NCBI GenBank assembly: GCA_035523875.1
Contig: DATKPY010000039.1
Coordinates: 12,169 to 76,168 of the forward strand
Length of the DNA: 64,000 nt
Reading direction: 5' to 3'
Source of the DNA: JASHUC01 sp035523875
GTDB taxonomy: Bacteria; Pseudomonadota; Gammaproteobacteria; Steroidobacterales; Steroidobacteraceae
Position numbers and translations under genes: made by a program. Below are positions 28,495 to 36,876 of this stretch, piece by piece. Position 1 is the first letter of the stretch, and every line of letters starts with the position of its first letter. The notes beneath the pieces are model-generated. The model saw only the letters and a list, made by a program, of their open reading frames with translations, made no database searches and was not told the origin of the DNA.

Positions 28495-29386
28495 GGCCGA
28501 ACGGTCCTCTGGCGATCCGAGCCCGATCGGTGCGTGGCTCTTCGTCACCTTCCAGCGCCTTCTACCGCAGCGCACGCTCTCGCGCTGCGCGCACCGTCTC
28601 GCCCGCTCGCGCTCGCGGCTGGTCAAGGACGCACTCATCGGCGCGTTCGTGCGCGGCTTTGAGCCGCGCATGTCCGAGGCGGCGATGCCCGATCCGCACC
28701 GCTACCCGAGCTTCGCCGAGTTCTTCACGCGCCGCCTCAGGGCCGATGCGCGCCGCGTCGACCCGGACCCCCACGTGCTCACCTCCCCGGTCGACGGGAG
28801 CGTGAGCCAGATCGGTGAGCTCGACGGGGAGCGGCTGCTGCAGGCGAAGGGCCGCAGCTACGAGCTCGGCGCGCTGCTCGCGGGCGAGCCGGAATGGACG
28901 CGGCGCCTCGCCGGCGGCGGCTTCGCGACGCTCTATCTGGCGCCGCGCGATTATCACCGCATCCACATGCCGCTCGCCGGGCAGTTGCGCGCCGCATGGT
29001 TCGTTCCGGGGCGGCTCTTCAGCGTGAATGCAACGACTACCGCGGCGGTCGCCGGACTCTTTGCCCGCAACGAGCGGGTGATTCTCGCCTTCGAGAGCCC
29101 CGCGGGGCTGCCTTTTGCGGTGGTGCTCGTGGGCGCGCTCCTCGTCGGCAGCATCGCGACGGTGTGGCATGGAGAGGTCGCCCCCGGCGGGCGCAGCGCG
29201 CGCGCACTCCCGTTACCCGTGAGCGCGGGCGCGCTCGAGAAGGGCGCGGAGCTGGGCTGGTTCAACATGGGCTCCACGGTGATCGTGCTGCTGCCGCGCG
29301 CCGGTGCGCGCTGGGCGGCGCACCTTGCCCCAGGTAGCGAGGTGCGCGTGGGCCAAGCGCTCGGGCGGCTCGAGCCGGCCCCATGA
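28493..29386 (+). CDS. psd: Phosphatidylserine decarboxylase proenzyme
   Basis: Makes phosphatidylethanolamine from phosphatidylserine at the inner membrane. 297 aa. Catalytic triad positions fit the family: Asp101 (SPVDGSVSQIGE), His158 (DYHRIHMPLAG) and Ser261 in WFNMGSTVIVLLP. That motif (usually LGST) self-cleaves to give the pyruvoyl-containing alpha chain. ATG 28493 is used; an in-frame GTG at 28469 precedes the -10 and is unlikely. The stop overlaps the epmA start (ATGA). epmA and psd are also close neighbours in enterobacteria. Confidence 0.95.
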   Translation: MAERSSGDPSPIGAWLFVTFQRLLPQRTLSRCAHRLARSRSRLVKDALIGAFVRGFEPRMSEAAMPDPHRYPSFAEFFTRRLRADARRVDPDPHVLTSPVDGSVSQIGELDGERLLQAKGRSYELGALLAGEPEWTRRLAGGGFATLYLAPRDYHRIHMPLAGQLRAAWFVPGRLFSVNATTTAAVAGLFARNERVILAFESPAGLPFAVVLVGALLVGSIATVWHGEVAPGGRSARALPLPVSAGALEKGAELGWFNMGSTVIVLLPRAGARWAAHLAPGSEVRVGQALGRLEPAP

Positions 29387-30375
29387 GCGGCCGCGGCGCC
29401 GACTGGGCTCCGAGCGCCTCGCGCGCAACGCTCGAGCGGCGCGCCGCGCTCCTCGAACGGGCGCGCGGCTTCTTTCGCGAGCGCGGCGTGCTCGAGGTCG
29501 ACACGCCCGTGGTGGTGAACGCCGCGGTCACGGATGTGCACGTCCATTCGGCGCGCGTCGAGCTGCCGGGGAGTCCCCGCGCGCTTTACCTGCATACCTC
29601 GCCCGAATATGCGATGAAGCGGCTGCTCGCCGCCGGGAGCGGGGATATCTTTCAGATCTGCCACGTCGCCCGCGGCTTCGAGGTGAGCCGGCTGCACAAT
29701 CCGGAGTTCACGCTCATCGAGTGGTACCGCGTCGGCTTCTCCCTCGATGCGCTCATGAGCGAGGTGGAGCTGCTGGTGCACGCGCTCCTCCCGCCACCGC
29801 CGAGCGGCCGCAGCGCCGAGCGGCTCACCTACCGGGACGCCTTCGCGCGCGCGCTCGGAGTCGATGCGCTCGGCGCACCGACAAGCGAGCTCGTGCGCCT
29901 CGCGCAGGCGAGCGGTTACCGCAGCGCGCAGCCCGTAAGTGGAGCGAGCGCCGCGCCCGAGCGCGACGAGCTGCTCGAGCTCCTCATGGCCCTGCGAGTG
30001 GGACCCGAGCTCGGGCGCGGCGGCCTCACGTTCGTGCATCGTTACCCGGTCTCGCAGGCGGCGCTTGCGCGGGTCGATCCGGCGGATCCGCGCGTCGCGC
30101 TGCGCTTTGAGCTGTACTGCGAGGGCATCGAGCTCGCGAACGGCTTCGCCGAGCTCGCCGACCCGCGCGAGCAGCGCGAGCGCTTCGAGCGCGAGCGCCG
30201 CGAGCGGCGCCGCCGCGGACTCCCCGACGTGGAGCCTGACGAGCGGCTCCTCGCGGCACTCGGCGCGTTGCCGGAATGCGCCGGCGTCGCCGTCGGCTTC
30301 GATCGCGTCGCGATGCTCGCAAGCGGAGCGAGCCGGATCGCGGAGGTGCTGCCCTTCCCGACCGAGCGCGCCTGA
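29383..30375 (+). CDS. epmA: EF-P--(R)-beta-lysine ligase
   Basis: Class II lysyl-tRNA-synthetase paralogue (GenX/PoxA) without an anticodon-binding domain; it attaches beta-lysine to EF-P. 330 aa, typical length. Motif 2 region: HTSPEYAMKRLLAAGSGDIF, CHVARGFEVSRLHNPEFTLI and EWYRVGFSLDALM. Motif 3: GVAVGFDRVAMLASGA. A segment FELYCEGIELANGFAELADP matches the family. Its target efp and partner epmB are the next two genes. Confidence 0.95.
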   Translation: MSGRGADWAPSASRATLERRAALLERARGFFRERGVLEVDTPVVVNAAVTDVHVHSARVELPGSPRALYLHTSPEYAMKRLLAAGSGDIFQICHVARGFEVSRLHNPEFTLIEWYRVGFSLDALMSEVELLVHALLPPPPSGRSAERLTYRDAFARALGVDALGAPTSELVRLAQASGYRSAQPVSGASAAPERDELLELLMALRVGPELGRGGLTFVHRYPVSQAALARVDPADPRVALRFELYCEGIELANGFAELADPREQRERFERERRERRRRGLPDVEPDERLLAALGALPECAGVAVGFDRVAMLASGASRIAEVLPFPTERA

Positions 30376-30388
30376 GCGTGCGGCGCGC
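30366..30388. terminator. GC-rich hairpin between convergent epmA and efp
   Basis: GCGCGCC (30366-30372) and GGCGCGC (30382-30388) form a 7-bp stem with a 9-nt loop spanning the epmA stop, about 10 nt from the efp stop. It could terminate both convergent genes, but there is no T tract on either strand, so the call is weak. Confidence 0.35.
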
Positions 30389-30397
30389 CCGTCTGCC

Positions 30398-30967
30398 TCA
30401 CTGCTTGGCGCGGGAGATGTATTCCCCGGTGCGGGTGTCGACCCGCAGGATCTCGCCTTCGTTGATGAACAGCGGCACGCGCACCACCGCGCCGGTTTCG
30501 AGCTTGGCGGGTTTCTGGCCGCCGGTCGCCGTGTCCCCGCGCAAGCCGGGATCGGTCTCGATCACCTTGAGCTCGATGTGCGGGGGCGGTGTCACCACGA
30601 GCGGCTCGTTGTTCCAGAGCGTGACGATGCAGACCGTCCCGTCCTTGAGCCACACCGCGTTCTCCCCGATCGCGGCCTTGCCGGCCGTGTACTGCTCGAA
30701 GGTATCGGGCACCATGAAGTGCCAGAAGTCTCCGTCCTGGTAGAGGTACTGCATGTCCATCTCGACCACGTCGGCCGAATCGACCGTCTCGCCGGACTTG
30801 AAGGTGCGCTCGATCACCCGCCCGGTCTTGAGGTTGCGCACCCGCACGCGGTTGAACGCCTGTCCCTTGCCGGGCTTGACCATCTCGTTCTCGACGATGG
30901 AGTACGGCTCCCCGTCGAGGAGGATCTTGACGCCGGCGCGAAACTCGTTCGTGCTGATGCTGGCCAT
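30398..30967 (-). CDS. efp: Translation elongation factor P
   Basis: Rescues ribosomes stalled at polyproline stretches. 189 aa, full length: KOW-like N-domain followed by two OB domains (FEQYTAGKAAIGENAVWLKD, then VVRVPLFINEGEILRVDTRT). The modified loop MVKPGKGQAFNRVRVRNLKT has Lys34 at its tip, the residue lysylated by EpmA. ATG 30967 lies only 12 nt from the divergent epmB start, so its promoter must lie inside the other gene or in that gap. Confidence 0.97.
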   Translation of the reverse strand: MASISTNEFRAGVKILLDGEPYSIVENEMVKPGKGQAFNRVRVRNLKTGRVIERTFKSGETVDSADVVEMDMQYLYQDGDFWHFMVPDTFEQYTAGKAAIGENAVWLKDGTVCIVTLWNNEPLVVTPPPHIELKVIETDPGLRGDTATGGQKPAKLETGAVVRVPLFINEGEILRVDTRTGEYISRAKQ

Positions 30968-30979
30968 GAGGAACCGCCG

Positions 30980-32023
30980 ATGATACCCACATCAATTCGG
31001 GCCTGCCAGCCGCGTGAACGGGCGAGCTGGCAGCGCGAGCTCGCGCAGGCGATCGCAACGCCGCGGGAGCTCATCGAGGCGCTCGGCCTGAGCGCGGCGC
31101 TCATCCCCGCCGCAGAGGCGGGCGCGCAGCCGTTTCGACTGCGCGTGCCGTGGAGCTACGTGCGGCGCATGCGTCGCGGGGATCCGCGCGATCCGCTGCT
31201 GCTGCAGGTGCTGCCGCAGCATGCCGAGGGCGAGGAGCGTGCGGGCTTCAGCGCCGACCCGCTCGCGGAGGCGCGCGCGCTCAAGGCGCCGGGGCTGCTC
31301 AAAAAGTATCGCGGGCGGGCGCTGCTCATCGCAACTCCGGCCTGCGCGATCCACTGCCGCTACTGCTTCCGCCGTGAGTTTCCCTATGCCGAGCAGAGCG
31401 ACGCGCCGCGCTGGCAGGGCGCGCTCGATGAGATCGAGCGCGACCGTGGAATCGAGGAGGTGATCTTGAGCGGCGGGGATCCGCTCACCTTGAGCGACGT
31501 GCGGCTCGATGCGCTCACGCGCTCGCTCGAGCGCGCCGGGCACGTGCGGCGGCTGCGCATCCACACGCGACTGCCGATCGTGCTGCCCGCGCGGGTGGAT
31601 GCGGGGCTCACTGCGTGGCTGGGCGCCGTGAAGTGGCCCGTGGTCATCGTGCTGCATGCCAATCACCCGAATGAGATCGACGCTGAAGTCGCTGCGGCGT
31701 GCGCCGCGCTCAGGGCAGCGGGCGCGACGCTCTTCAACCAATCGGTGCTGCTCGCTGGGGTCAACGACGACGCTCGCACGCTCGCTGCGCTCTGCGAGCG
31801 CGTGTTCGCCGCGGGCGTGCTGCCCTACTACCTGCACATGACCGATCCGGTGCGCGGCACGGCGCATTTCGCGGTGCCGCTGCCGCGGGCGCGCCGCATC
31901 GCGGGCGAGCTCGCCGCACTCCTGCCGGGGTATCTCGTGCCGCGGCTGGTGCGCGAGCGTGCCGGCGCGCCCGCCAAGGTGCCGATCGCTCCGCGCCTGC
32001 CCGAGCGGGTCCCTGCAATCTGA
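30980..32023 (+). CDS. epmB: EF-P beta-lysylation protein, lysine 2,3-aminomutase
   Basis: Radical-SAM, PLP-dependent enzyme that converts (S)-alpha-lysine to (R)-beta-lysine for EF-P. 347 aa from ATG 30980, which has GAGGAA 6 nt upstream. The cluster-binding motif is Cys122-x3-Cys126-x2-Cys129 in PACAIHCRYCFRREFPY. Further family blocks: VILSGGDPLTLSD, RIHTRLPIVLPARV, VLHANHPNEID and TLFNQSVLLAGVNDD. It is divergent from efp and completes the epmA-efp-epmB set. Confidence 0.95.
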   Translation: MIPTSIRACQPRERASWQRELAQAIATPRELIEALGLSAALIPAAEAGAQPFRLRVPWSYVRRMRRGDPRDPLLLQVLPQHAEGEERAGFSADPLAEARALKAPGLLKKYRGRALLIATPACAIHCRYCFRREFPYAEQSDAPRWQGALDEIERDRGIEEVILSGGDPLTLSDVRLDALTRSLERAGHVRRLRIHTRLPIVLPARVDAGLTAWLGAVKWPVVIVLHANHPNEIDAEVAAACAALRAAGATLFNQSVLLAGVNDDARTLAALCERVFAAGVLPYYLHMTDPVRGTAHFAVPLPRARRIAGELAALLPGYLVPRLVRERAGAPAKVPIAPRLPERVPAI

Positions 32024-32055
32024 GAGCTTTCGCACGCGGAGAGCGCACCTGCGGA

Positions 32056-32064
32056 TGCTAAGAT
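32056..32064 (+). promoter_or_regulatory. Extended -10 candidate upstream of the FimX-like gene
   Basis: TG-C-TAAGAT forms an extended -10 about 32 nt before the TTG start. An AGGGGAA ribosome-binding site (32083-32089) lies between them. No clear -35 is visible, so the gene could also be read from epmB 72 nt upstream. Confidence 0.4.
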
Positions 32065-32095
32065 CGCGGCGCTGCCAGTATCAGGGGAATCCGCC

Positions 32096-34150
32096 TTGTC
32101 GGGCGAGAACGCCGTACCGCTCATCGTGCTCAGCGCCACACGGGAACCGGCCGAGGTGGTCAACGGAATTCTGCGCAGCGCGGGCCACCCGGTGCATTGC
32201 ACGTGGATCCCCGCGCTGCCGGATCTCGCCGATGCGCTCACGCAGATCAATCCGGAGCTCTTGCTCGTCCTGGAGCGCAGCGACGATGAGCTCGCGACGG
32301 TGGCCGGAATCCGCGACCAGATCGCCCCAGCGGTGCCGCTCATCCTGATCGCCGATGCGCTCGAGGAGACACGCATGGCGAGCGCCATGCAGCGCGGCGC
32401 GCGCGATGTGGTCACCCTCGCGAATCCCGCTCGCCTGCAGGCGGTGATGGGCCGCGAGCTGCGCGCACACCGTCTCGAGCGCGCGCTCGACAGCACGCTG
32501 CGGACGGCGCGCGACGCGCGGCGTCAGCTGCAGGCGGTGTTGCAGCACTCCGCGGATGCCATCGCGCAGGTGCAGGAAGGCATCGTGGTCGACGCGAACG
32601 CCTCCTGGCTCGAGCTCTTCGGCTTCGAGCGCAGCGCGATCGTCGGCCAGCCGATCATGGACGTGTTCGACGAGTCCACGCACGCCGCACTCAAGGGCGC
32701 GCTCGCCGCCTGCCTGCAGGGCCGCTGGAGCGACCACACGCTCACCGCCAACGGCTACTTCGCCGACGGCTCGCGCCGCACCATCCATCTGCTGCTCACG
32801 CTCGGGGAGCATGAAGGCGAGCCGTGCGTGCGGCTGGTCGTGCCGGTGCGCGACCGCGACGAGCGCCGCGTTGCCGAGGAGTTGAAGGAAGCGCTCACGC
32901 GCGATACCACCACGGGACTGCTGCAGCGCCGGCCGCTGCTCGATGCGGTGCAGGCGCGCCTGAAGACCGCGCCGCTTGCGGGCGTGCGCTACCTCGCCGT
33001 GGTCAAGCCCGATCAGTTCATGATGATCGAGCGCGAAGTGGGAATCCTCGCGAGCGACGAGGTGCTGGGGGAGCTCGCCAAGCTTCTCCAGGCGGCGCTC
33101 AAGCCGCACGATATCGCCGGGCGGTTGGGCGGGGTGAGCTTCCTCGTGCTGCTCGAGCGCGGCAACGCTCACGACGTGGAGGTGTGGAGCGAGGCGTTCG
33201 TCGCGAGTGCCGCCAAGCACTTGGTGAGGGTGGGCGAGAAGACCTTCTCCGTGCCCTGCACGGTGGGCTTGAGCGTGGTGCCCTCCGATGCGACGAGCCC
33301 GGATGCGGCGATCGCCGATGCGGTGCAGGCCTGCGCGGGTGGACAGCAACGCGGCGGCGCCCAAGTCGCCGCCTCGCAGCGCGCGGATGAGGAAACACGA
33401 GTTCGCTCCTACGACAAGATCTGGGTCAACCACATCAAGACCGCGCTCATGGAGAACCGCTTCCGCCTGGTGCAGCAGCCGATCGCGAGCCTGCAGGGCG
33501 ATGACCCGAAGATGGCCGACGTGCTCGTGCGCATGCTCGATCCGGGTGGCAAGGAGGTGCTGCCGAGTGAGTTTCTGCCGGCCGCCGAGCGCAACGACCT
33601 CTTGAAGAACATCGACCGCTGGGTCGTCGGCGCATCGCTTTCCTTTGCGGCGCAACGCAAGCCCAAGTGCCTGTTCGTGCGCCTCTCGGCCGACACGCTG
33701 AAGGACGGCTCGTTCTTGGGCTGGCTCGACAACCAGATTCGCACGACACGCGGAATGCCGGCGCGCGTGTGCTTCCAGCTGCAGGAGCAGGTGGCCGCGA
33801 GCCACATCGCCGCCTTTCAGGCTTTCGCCGGCGCACTGCGCGAGCGCGGCTTCCGCTGCGCCCTCGAGCGCTTCGGCTCCGGTCGCGATCCCCACGGGCT
33901 GCTCGCCGCCGCACCCCTCGACTTCGTGAAGATCGACGGCGCGCTGGTGCAGAACCTCACGAGCGATGCGGACCTGCAACGGCGCGTACGCACGCTCGTC
34001 GAGGACGCCAAGCGGCGCAAGGTCGAGACGATTGCCGAGCGCGTGGAGGACGCCAACACCATGGCCGTGCTCTGGCAGCTCGGGGTGCAGTACATCCAGG
34101 GCTACTTTGTACAGACGCCGGAGGAAGTGGTGCTCGGCGCCGGACGCTGA
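32096..34150 (+). CDS. FimX-like c-di-GMP receptor (REC-like, PAS, degenerate GGDEF and EAL)
   Basis: 684 aa from a TTG start with AGGGGAA 6 nt upstream. Domains in order: REC-like without a clear phospho-Asp (about 8-125), PAS (145-250; LQHSADAIAQVQEGIVVDAN), GGDEF-like (270-395) whose active site reads GRLGGVSFLVLLE, and EAL-like (440-680). In the EAL-like domain the catalytic motif is ADVLVR, and the later metal-binding motif is ERFGSGRDPHG instead of DDFG. Neither catalytic site looks active. This matches FimX, a c-di-GMP-binding regulator of type IV pili. FimV in the same window makes a pilus role plausible. Whether it binds c-di-GMP is inferred. Confidence 0.85.
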   Translation: MSGENAVPLIVLSATREPAEVVNGILRSAGHPVHCTWIPALPDLADALTQINPELLLVLERSDDELATVAGIRDQIAPAVPLILIADALEETRMASAMQRGARDVVTLANPARLQAVMGRELRAHRLERALDSTLRTARDARRQLQAVLQHSADAIAQVQEGIVVDANASWLELFGFERSAIVGQPIMDVFDESTHAALKGALAACLQGRWSDHTLTANGYFADGSRRTIHLLLTLGEHEGEPCVRLVVPVRDRDERRVAEELKEALTRDTTTGLLQRRPLLDAVQARLKTAPLAGVRYLAVVKPDQFMMIEREVGILASDEVLGELAKLLQAALKPHDIAGRLGGVSFLVLLERGNAHDVEVWSEAFVASAAKHLVRVGEKTFSVPCTVGLSVVPSDATSPDAAIADAVQACAGGQQRGGAQVAASQRADEETRVRSYDKIWVNHIKTALMENRFRLVQQPIASLQGDDPKMADVLVRMLDPGGKEVLPSEFLPAAERNDLLKNIDRWVVGASLSFAAQRKPKCLFVRLSADTLKDGSFLGWLDNQIRTTRGMPARVCFQLQEQVAASHIAAFQAFAGALRERGFRCALERFGSGRDPHGLLAAAPLDFVKIDGALVQNLTSDADLQRRVRTLVEDAKRRKVETIAERVEDANTMAVLWQLGVQYIQGYFVQTPEEVVLGAGR

Positions 34151-34205
34151 GCACGGAACGCAGGCTCAGCGCCGAGCCGTACCGGGCAGGCTCGAGGCCG
34201 GGCCG

Positions 34206-34535
34206 TCACCGCGCTCGGGTGCGACCGCCGCCGTGAAAGCCGCCGCGCGGCGCGGTCGGGATCGAGGGCACGGGATGTCCGGCGGGATTGGGGTGAAAGC
34301 CGGGACGGCCCCCTCCGCCCGGCCGATGGCGAAAGAACCCGCCAACCGCCGGAGGCCCGACGAAGTAGTCCGGCCCCCAGTCGCCGTAATACCCGAATGG
34401 CTCATAGAAGCCGAGCGGGTAACCCTCGTCGTACTCGCCGCCGTAGCCGCCCGCCTCGGTCGCGCACGCGGCGAGCATCACGGTGAGCACGCCGAGCATC
34501 GCGGCGGCTGCGAGGGGAGCTGCCCGCTTGCTCAC
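34206..34535 (-). CDS. Small Gly/Tyr/Pro-rich lipoprotein, function unknown
   Basis: 109 aa from GTG 34535, with GGGGAG 6 nt upstream; the start overlaps the VOC gene stop (GTGA). The N-terminus is a lipoprotein signal (LGVLTVMLAAC) with lipobox LAAC at about residues 21-24. The mature part is rich in Gly, Tyr, Phe and Pro (GGYGGEYDEGYPLGFYEPFG) and ends in a basic Gly-rich tail. No known domain was recognised. Outer-membrane or periplasmic attachment is inferred from the lipobox. Confidence 0.75.
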   Translation of the reverse strand: MSKRAAPLAAAAMLGVLTVMLAACATEAGGYGGEYDEGYPLGFYEPFGYYGDWGPDYFVGPPAVGGFFRHRPGGGGRPGFHPNPAGHPVPSIPTAPRGGFHGGGRTRAR

Positions 34536-35461
34536 TTCACGCTCCCCGTCTCGCTCGACTGCGACCACTCGAGCACGCCGATCGCAGCGCCGGCCGGATC
34601 GGCGATGAGCGCGAGCCGCCCGCCGTGCCGATCGACGCGGGGTGCGACGAGCACCCGCCCGCCGAGCGCAGTGGCTCGCTTCACCGCCGCCTCGACATCC
34701 GTCACGCGCACGAAATCGAGCCAGTGCGGGTGGCGCTCGCGCCCGTCGGCGGGCAAGGGATCGAGCGCGGCGCGCGCATAGCGGTCCGAGGCGAGCACGA
34801 AGTGGGTCGCGGCTCCCTCGCTCGGCACGGCGTAGATGCGGTAATCGAGTACGCCTCGGTAGAAGCTCGCCGCGGCTTCCGTGTCGGCGGTGAGAAGCAC
34901 GCTCCAGATCCACTGCCCGGGTGCCGCGAGCAGATCCGGGGGATCCCCGCTCGCCGAATGCAGCACCGCGAACACGGCGCCTTGCGGGTCGGCGAACACG
35001 GCCTGCTCGCCGCGCTGCGGGTAGCGGCGCGGCTCGACGAGCACACGTCCGCGGTGTGCGATCACGGCGCGCTCGGCTGCCGGGACGCTGCGCACCGATA
35101 GAAACGTGAGCCACGCCGGATGGCGGCGCTCACCGCGCGGCAGGCTGCGGCCGATGAGCCCTGCGACCGGCTCCCCGTCGAGCCGCGCGAGCGAGTAGGT
35201 CGTCCTGCCGAGGCGCAGGTCGCTGAACGTCCAGCCGAAGAGCGACGCATAGAACCGCTCGCAGCCCGGCAGGTCCGGTGTCACGAGCTCTGCCCAGACC
35301 ATCTTGCCGGGGTACTCCGCCTGGCTCGCAGGCACGGTGAGCGGCGGCAGCTCATCGACCGGCGCGGCTCGCGCGAGGGTCGAGGCCGCACAGAGCACGA
35401 GCGTGCTCAGCAGCCCGTGCGCGCAGCGTCGCTCGAGGTTTCGGTGCCGGCGCTCGCTCAT
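34532..35461 (-). CDS. Exported two-domain VOC (glyoxalase-like) family protein
   Basis: 309 aa with an N-terminal signal peptide (HGLLSTLVLCAASTLARAA) and two tandem vicinal-oxygen-chelate folds. The first is at about 50-170 (GKMVWAELVTPDLPGCERFY, GEQAVFADPQGAVFAVLHS) and the second at about 180-300 (QWIWSVLLTADTEAAASFYR, GGRLALIADPAGAAIGVLEW). It resembles CFP-30-type VOC proteins. The metal ligands are not clear enough to name a reaction. It is followed by the overlapping lipoprotein gene, so both products probably work in the envelope. Confidence 0.8.
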   Translation of the reverse strand: MSERRHRNLERRCAHGLLSTLVLCAASTLARAAPVDELPPLTVPASQAEYPGKMVWAELVTPDLPGCERFYASLFGWTFSDLRLGRTTYSLARLDGEPVAGLIGRSLPRGERRHPAWLTFLSVRSVPAAERAVIAHRGRVLVEPRRYPQRGEQAVFADPQGAVFAVLHSASGDPPDLLAAPGQWIWSVLLTADTEAAASFYRGVLDYRIYAVPSEGAATHFVLASDRYARAALDPLPADGRERHPHWLDFVRVTDVEAAVKRATALGGRVLVAPRVDRHGGRLALIADPAGAAIGVLEWSQSSETGSVK

Positions 35462-35549
35462 GCTGCCTCCGGTGCGGCCGCGCCGCAGCGGCGCTCTGCT
35501 CGATCAGACGATCGGCGGCCCCGCCGGTTCCGCCTCCCCGCTCGACCGC

Positions 35550-36806
35550 TCAGCCGGTGCGGGGGCGAAGCGGCTGTGTCCAGCGCCGTGCGAGCGGCTC
35601 GAAGGTCGTCGCCTGTACCAGTGTGCTGAAGAGCGCGATGGCGTAGGTCGCGGTCACGATCGGCGCGCGCGCCCGGCTTTCGGGGAGCGACAGCGCGAGC
35701 GCCACCGAGAGCGCGCCGCGCAGCCCGGCCCAGGTGAGGAGGCGCACGCAGGCTGGCTCGAAGCGCTCGAAGCGCCGCAGCACCGCGATCGGCACGGCGA
35801 CACTGACGAAGCGCACCGCGAGTGCGATCGGAATCGCGATCAGCGCGAGACCGAGCGAGCGCCGCGCCTCGCCGGCGAGCGCGGTGAGCTCGAGCCCGAT
35901 CAGGCCGAAGAGCAGCAGGTTGAGCAGGTTGTCCGTCAGGTCCCAGAAAGTGAACAGCCGCTCGCGCGACCGTGAGGACATCTCGTGCCCGTGATCGCGA
36001 TTGCCGATGACCAGACCCATCACCACCACCGCGAGCGGTGCCGAGACGCCGAGCGCCTCGGCCGCGGCATAGCCCGCCGTCGCCATGGCAAGGGTGGTGA
36101 GAATCTCCACGGCGGAGCTTTCGACGCTGCCCAAGAGGAGCGATGCCCCGTAGCCCACCGCGAGCCCGAAGCCGATGCCGCCGAAGACCTCGCGACCGAG
36201 CAGCATCGCCACGTTCGCCGGCGCGGGCGACTGCGCGCCGCTCGCAATCGCCGCCAGCACCGAGAAGACCACCACGCCCGTGCCGTCGTTGAGGAGCGCC
36301 TCCCCGGTAATCGTGTTGAGGAGCGAGCGCCCCACCTTCGCCTGGCCGAGGAGCCCGAGTGCCGCGATCGGATCGGTCGGGGAGACGAGCGCGCCGAACA
36401 CCAGGCAATCGATGAAGTCGAGCGGTGCGCCGACCAGGCGCGCGCCGTAGAACACCGCTCCGCCGAAGAGCGCGGTGGAGAGCACCACCCCCACGGTGGC
36501 GAGCACCAGGATCGCCCAGCGCGACTGCGCGAGCGATGAGACATTGAGATGGAGGCTCCCGGCGAACAGGAGCAGTCCGAGCAGGCCGTGAAAGACGAGC
36601 GCGGAGAAGTCGATCTGCGCCACCACCTGCCGCACCCAGTGCTCCACGGCGGGGTCCGCCGCGCCGAGCGCGATCGTCGCGAGGGACACGAGGAGCGCAA
36701 CGGCGGTGATCCCGGTCGCCTCCGGGAGCCGCACCAGCCGGTAGTTCGCGTACGCGCTCAGCGCAACGATGGCGATGAGCGCGGAGATGACCTGAAAGAG
36801 CGACAT
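35550..36806 (-). CDS. Cation:proton antiporter, CPA1 family
   Basis: 418-aa polytopic membrane protein with about 12 hydrophobic segments. The CPA1 signature is present: ALVSPTDPIAALGLL in the fourth-helix region and the ND ion-binding pair Asn173-Asp174 in ITGEALLNDGTGVVVFSVL, which points to an electroneutral Na+/H+-type exchanger. It lacks the long C-terminal cytoplasmic domain of NhaP-type antiporters. It lies 70 nt downstream of the luciferase-like gene; the function in this context is unknown. Confidence 0.9.
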   Translation of the reverse strand: MSLFQVISALIAIVALSAYANYRLVRLPEATGITAVALLVSLATIALGAADPAVEHWVRQVVAQIDFSALVFHGLLGLLLFAGSLHLNVSSLAQSRWAILVLATVGVVLSTALFGGAVFYGARLVGAPLDFIDCLVFGALVSPTDPIAALGLLGQAKVGRSLLNTITGEALLNDGTGVVVFSVLAAIASGAQSPAPANVAMLLGREVFGGIGFGLAVGYGASLLLGSVESSAVEILTTLAMATAGYAAAEALGVSAPLAVVVMGLVIGNRDHGHEMSSRSRERLFTFWDLTDNLLNLLLFGLIGLELTALAGEARRSLGLALIAIPIALAVRFVSVAVPIAVLRRFERFEPACVRLLTWAGLRGALSVALALSLPESRARAPIVTATYAIALFSTLVQATTFEPLARRWTQPLRPRTG

Positions 36807-36876
36807 GCGTGCAAACGGGGCTCCAGCGCGTCCGGCGCGAGTCTACGCGGGCGCGCGACCCTGCGGGTGCGTTCGC

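Noticed and set aside
32081..33979. A 632-codon minus-strand open frame opposite the FimX-like gene
   Set aside because: The plus strand encodes PAS, GGDEF-like and EAL-like domains; the antisense product shows no family pattern.
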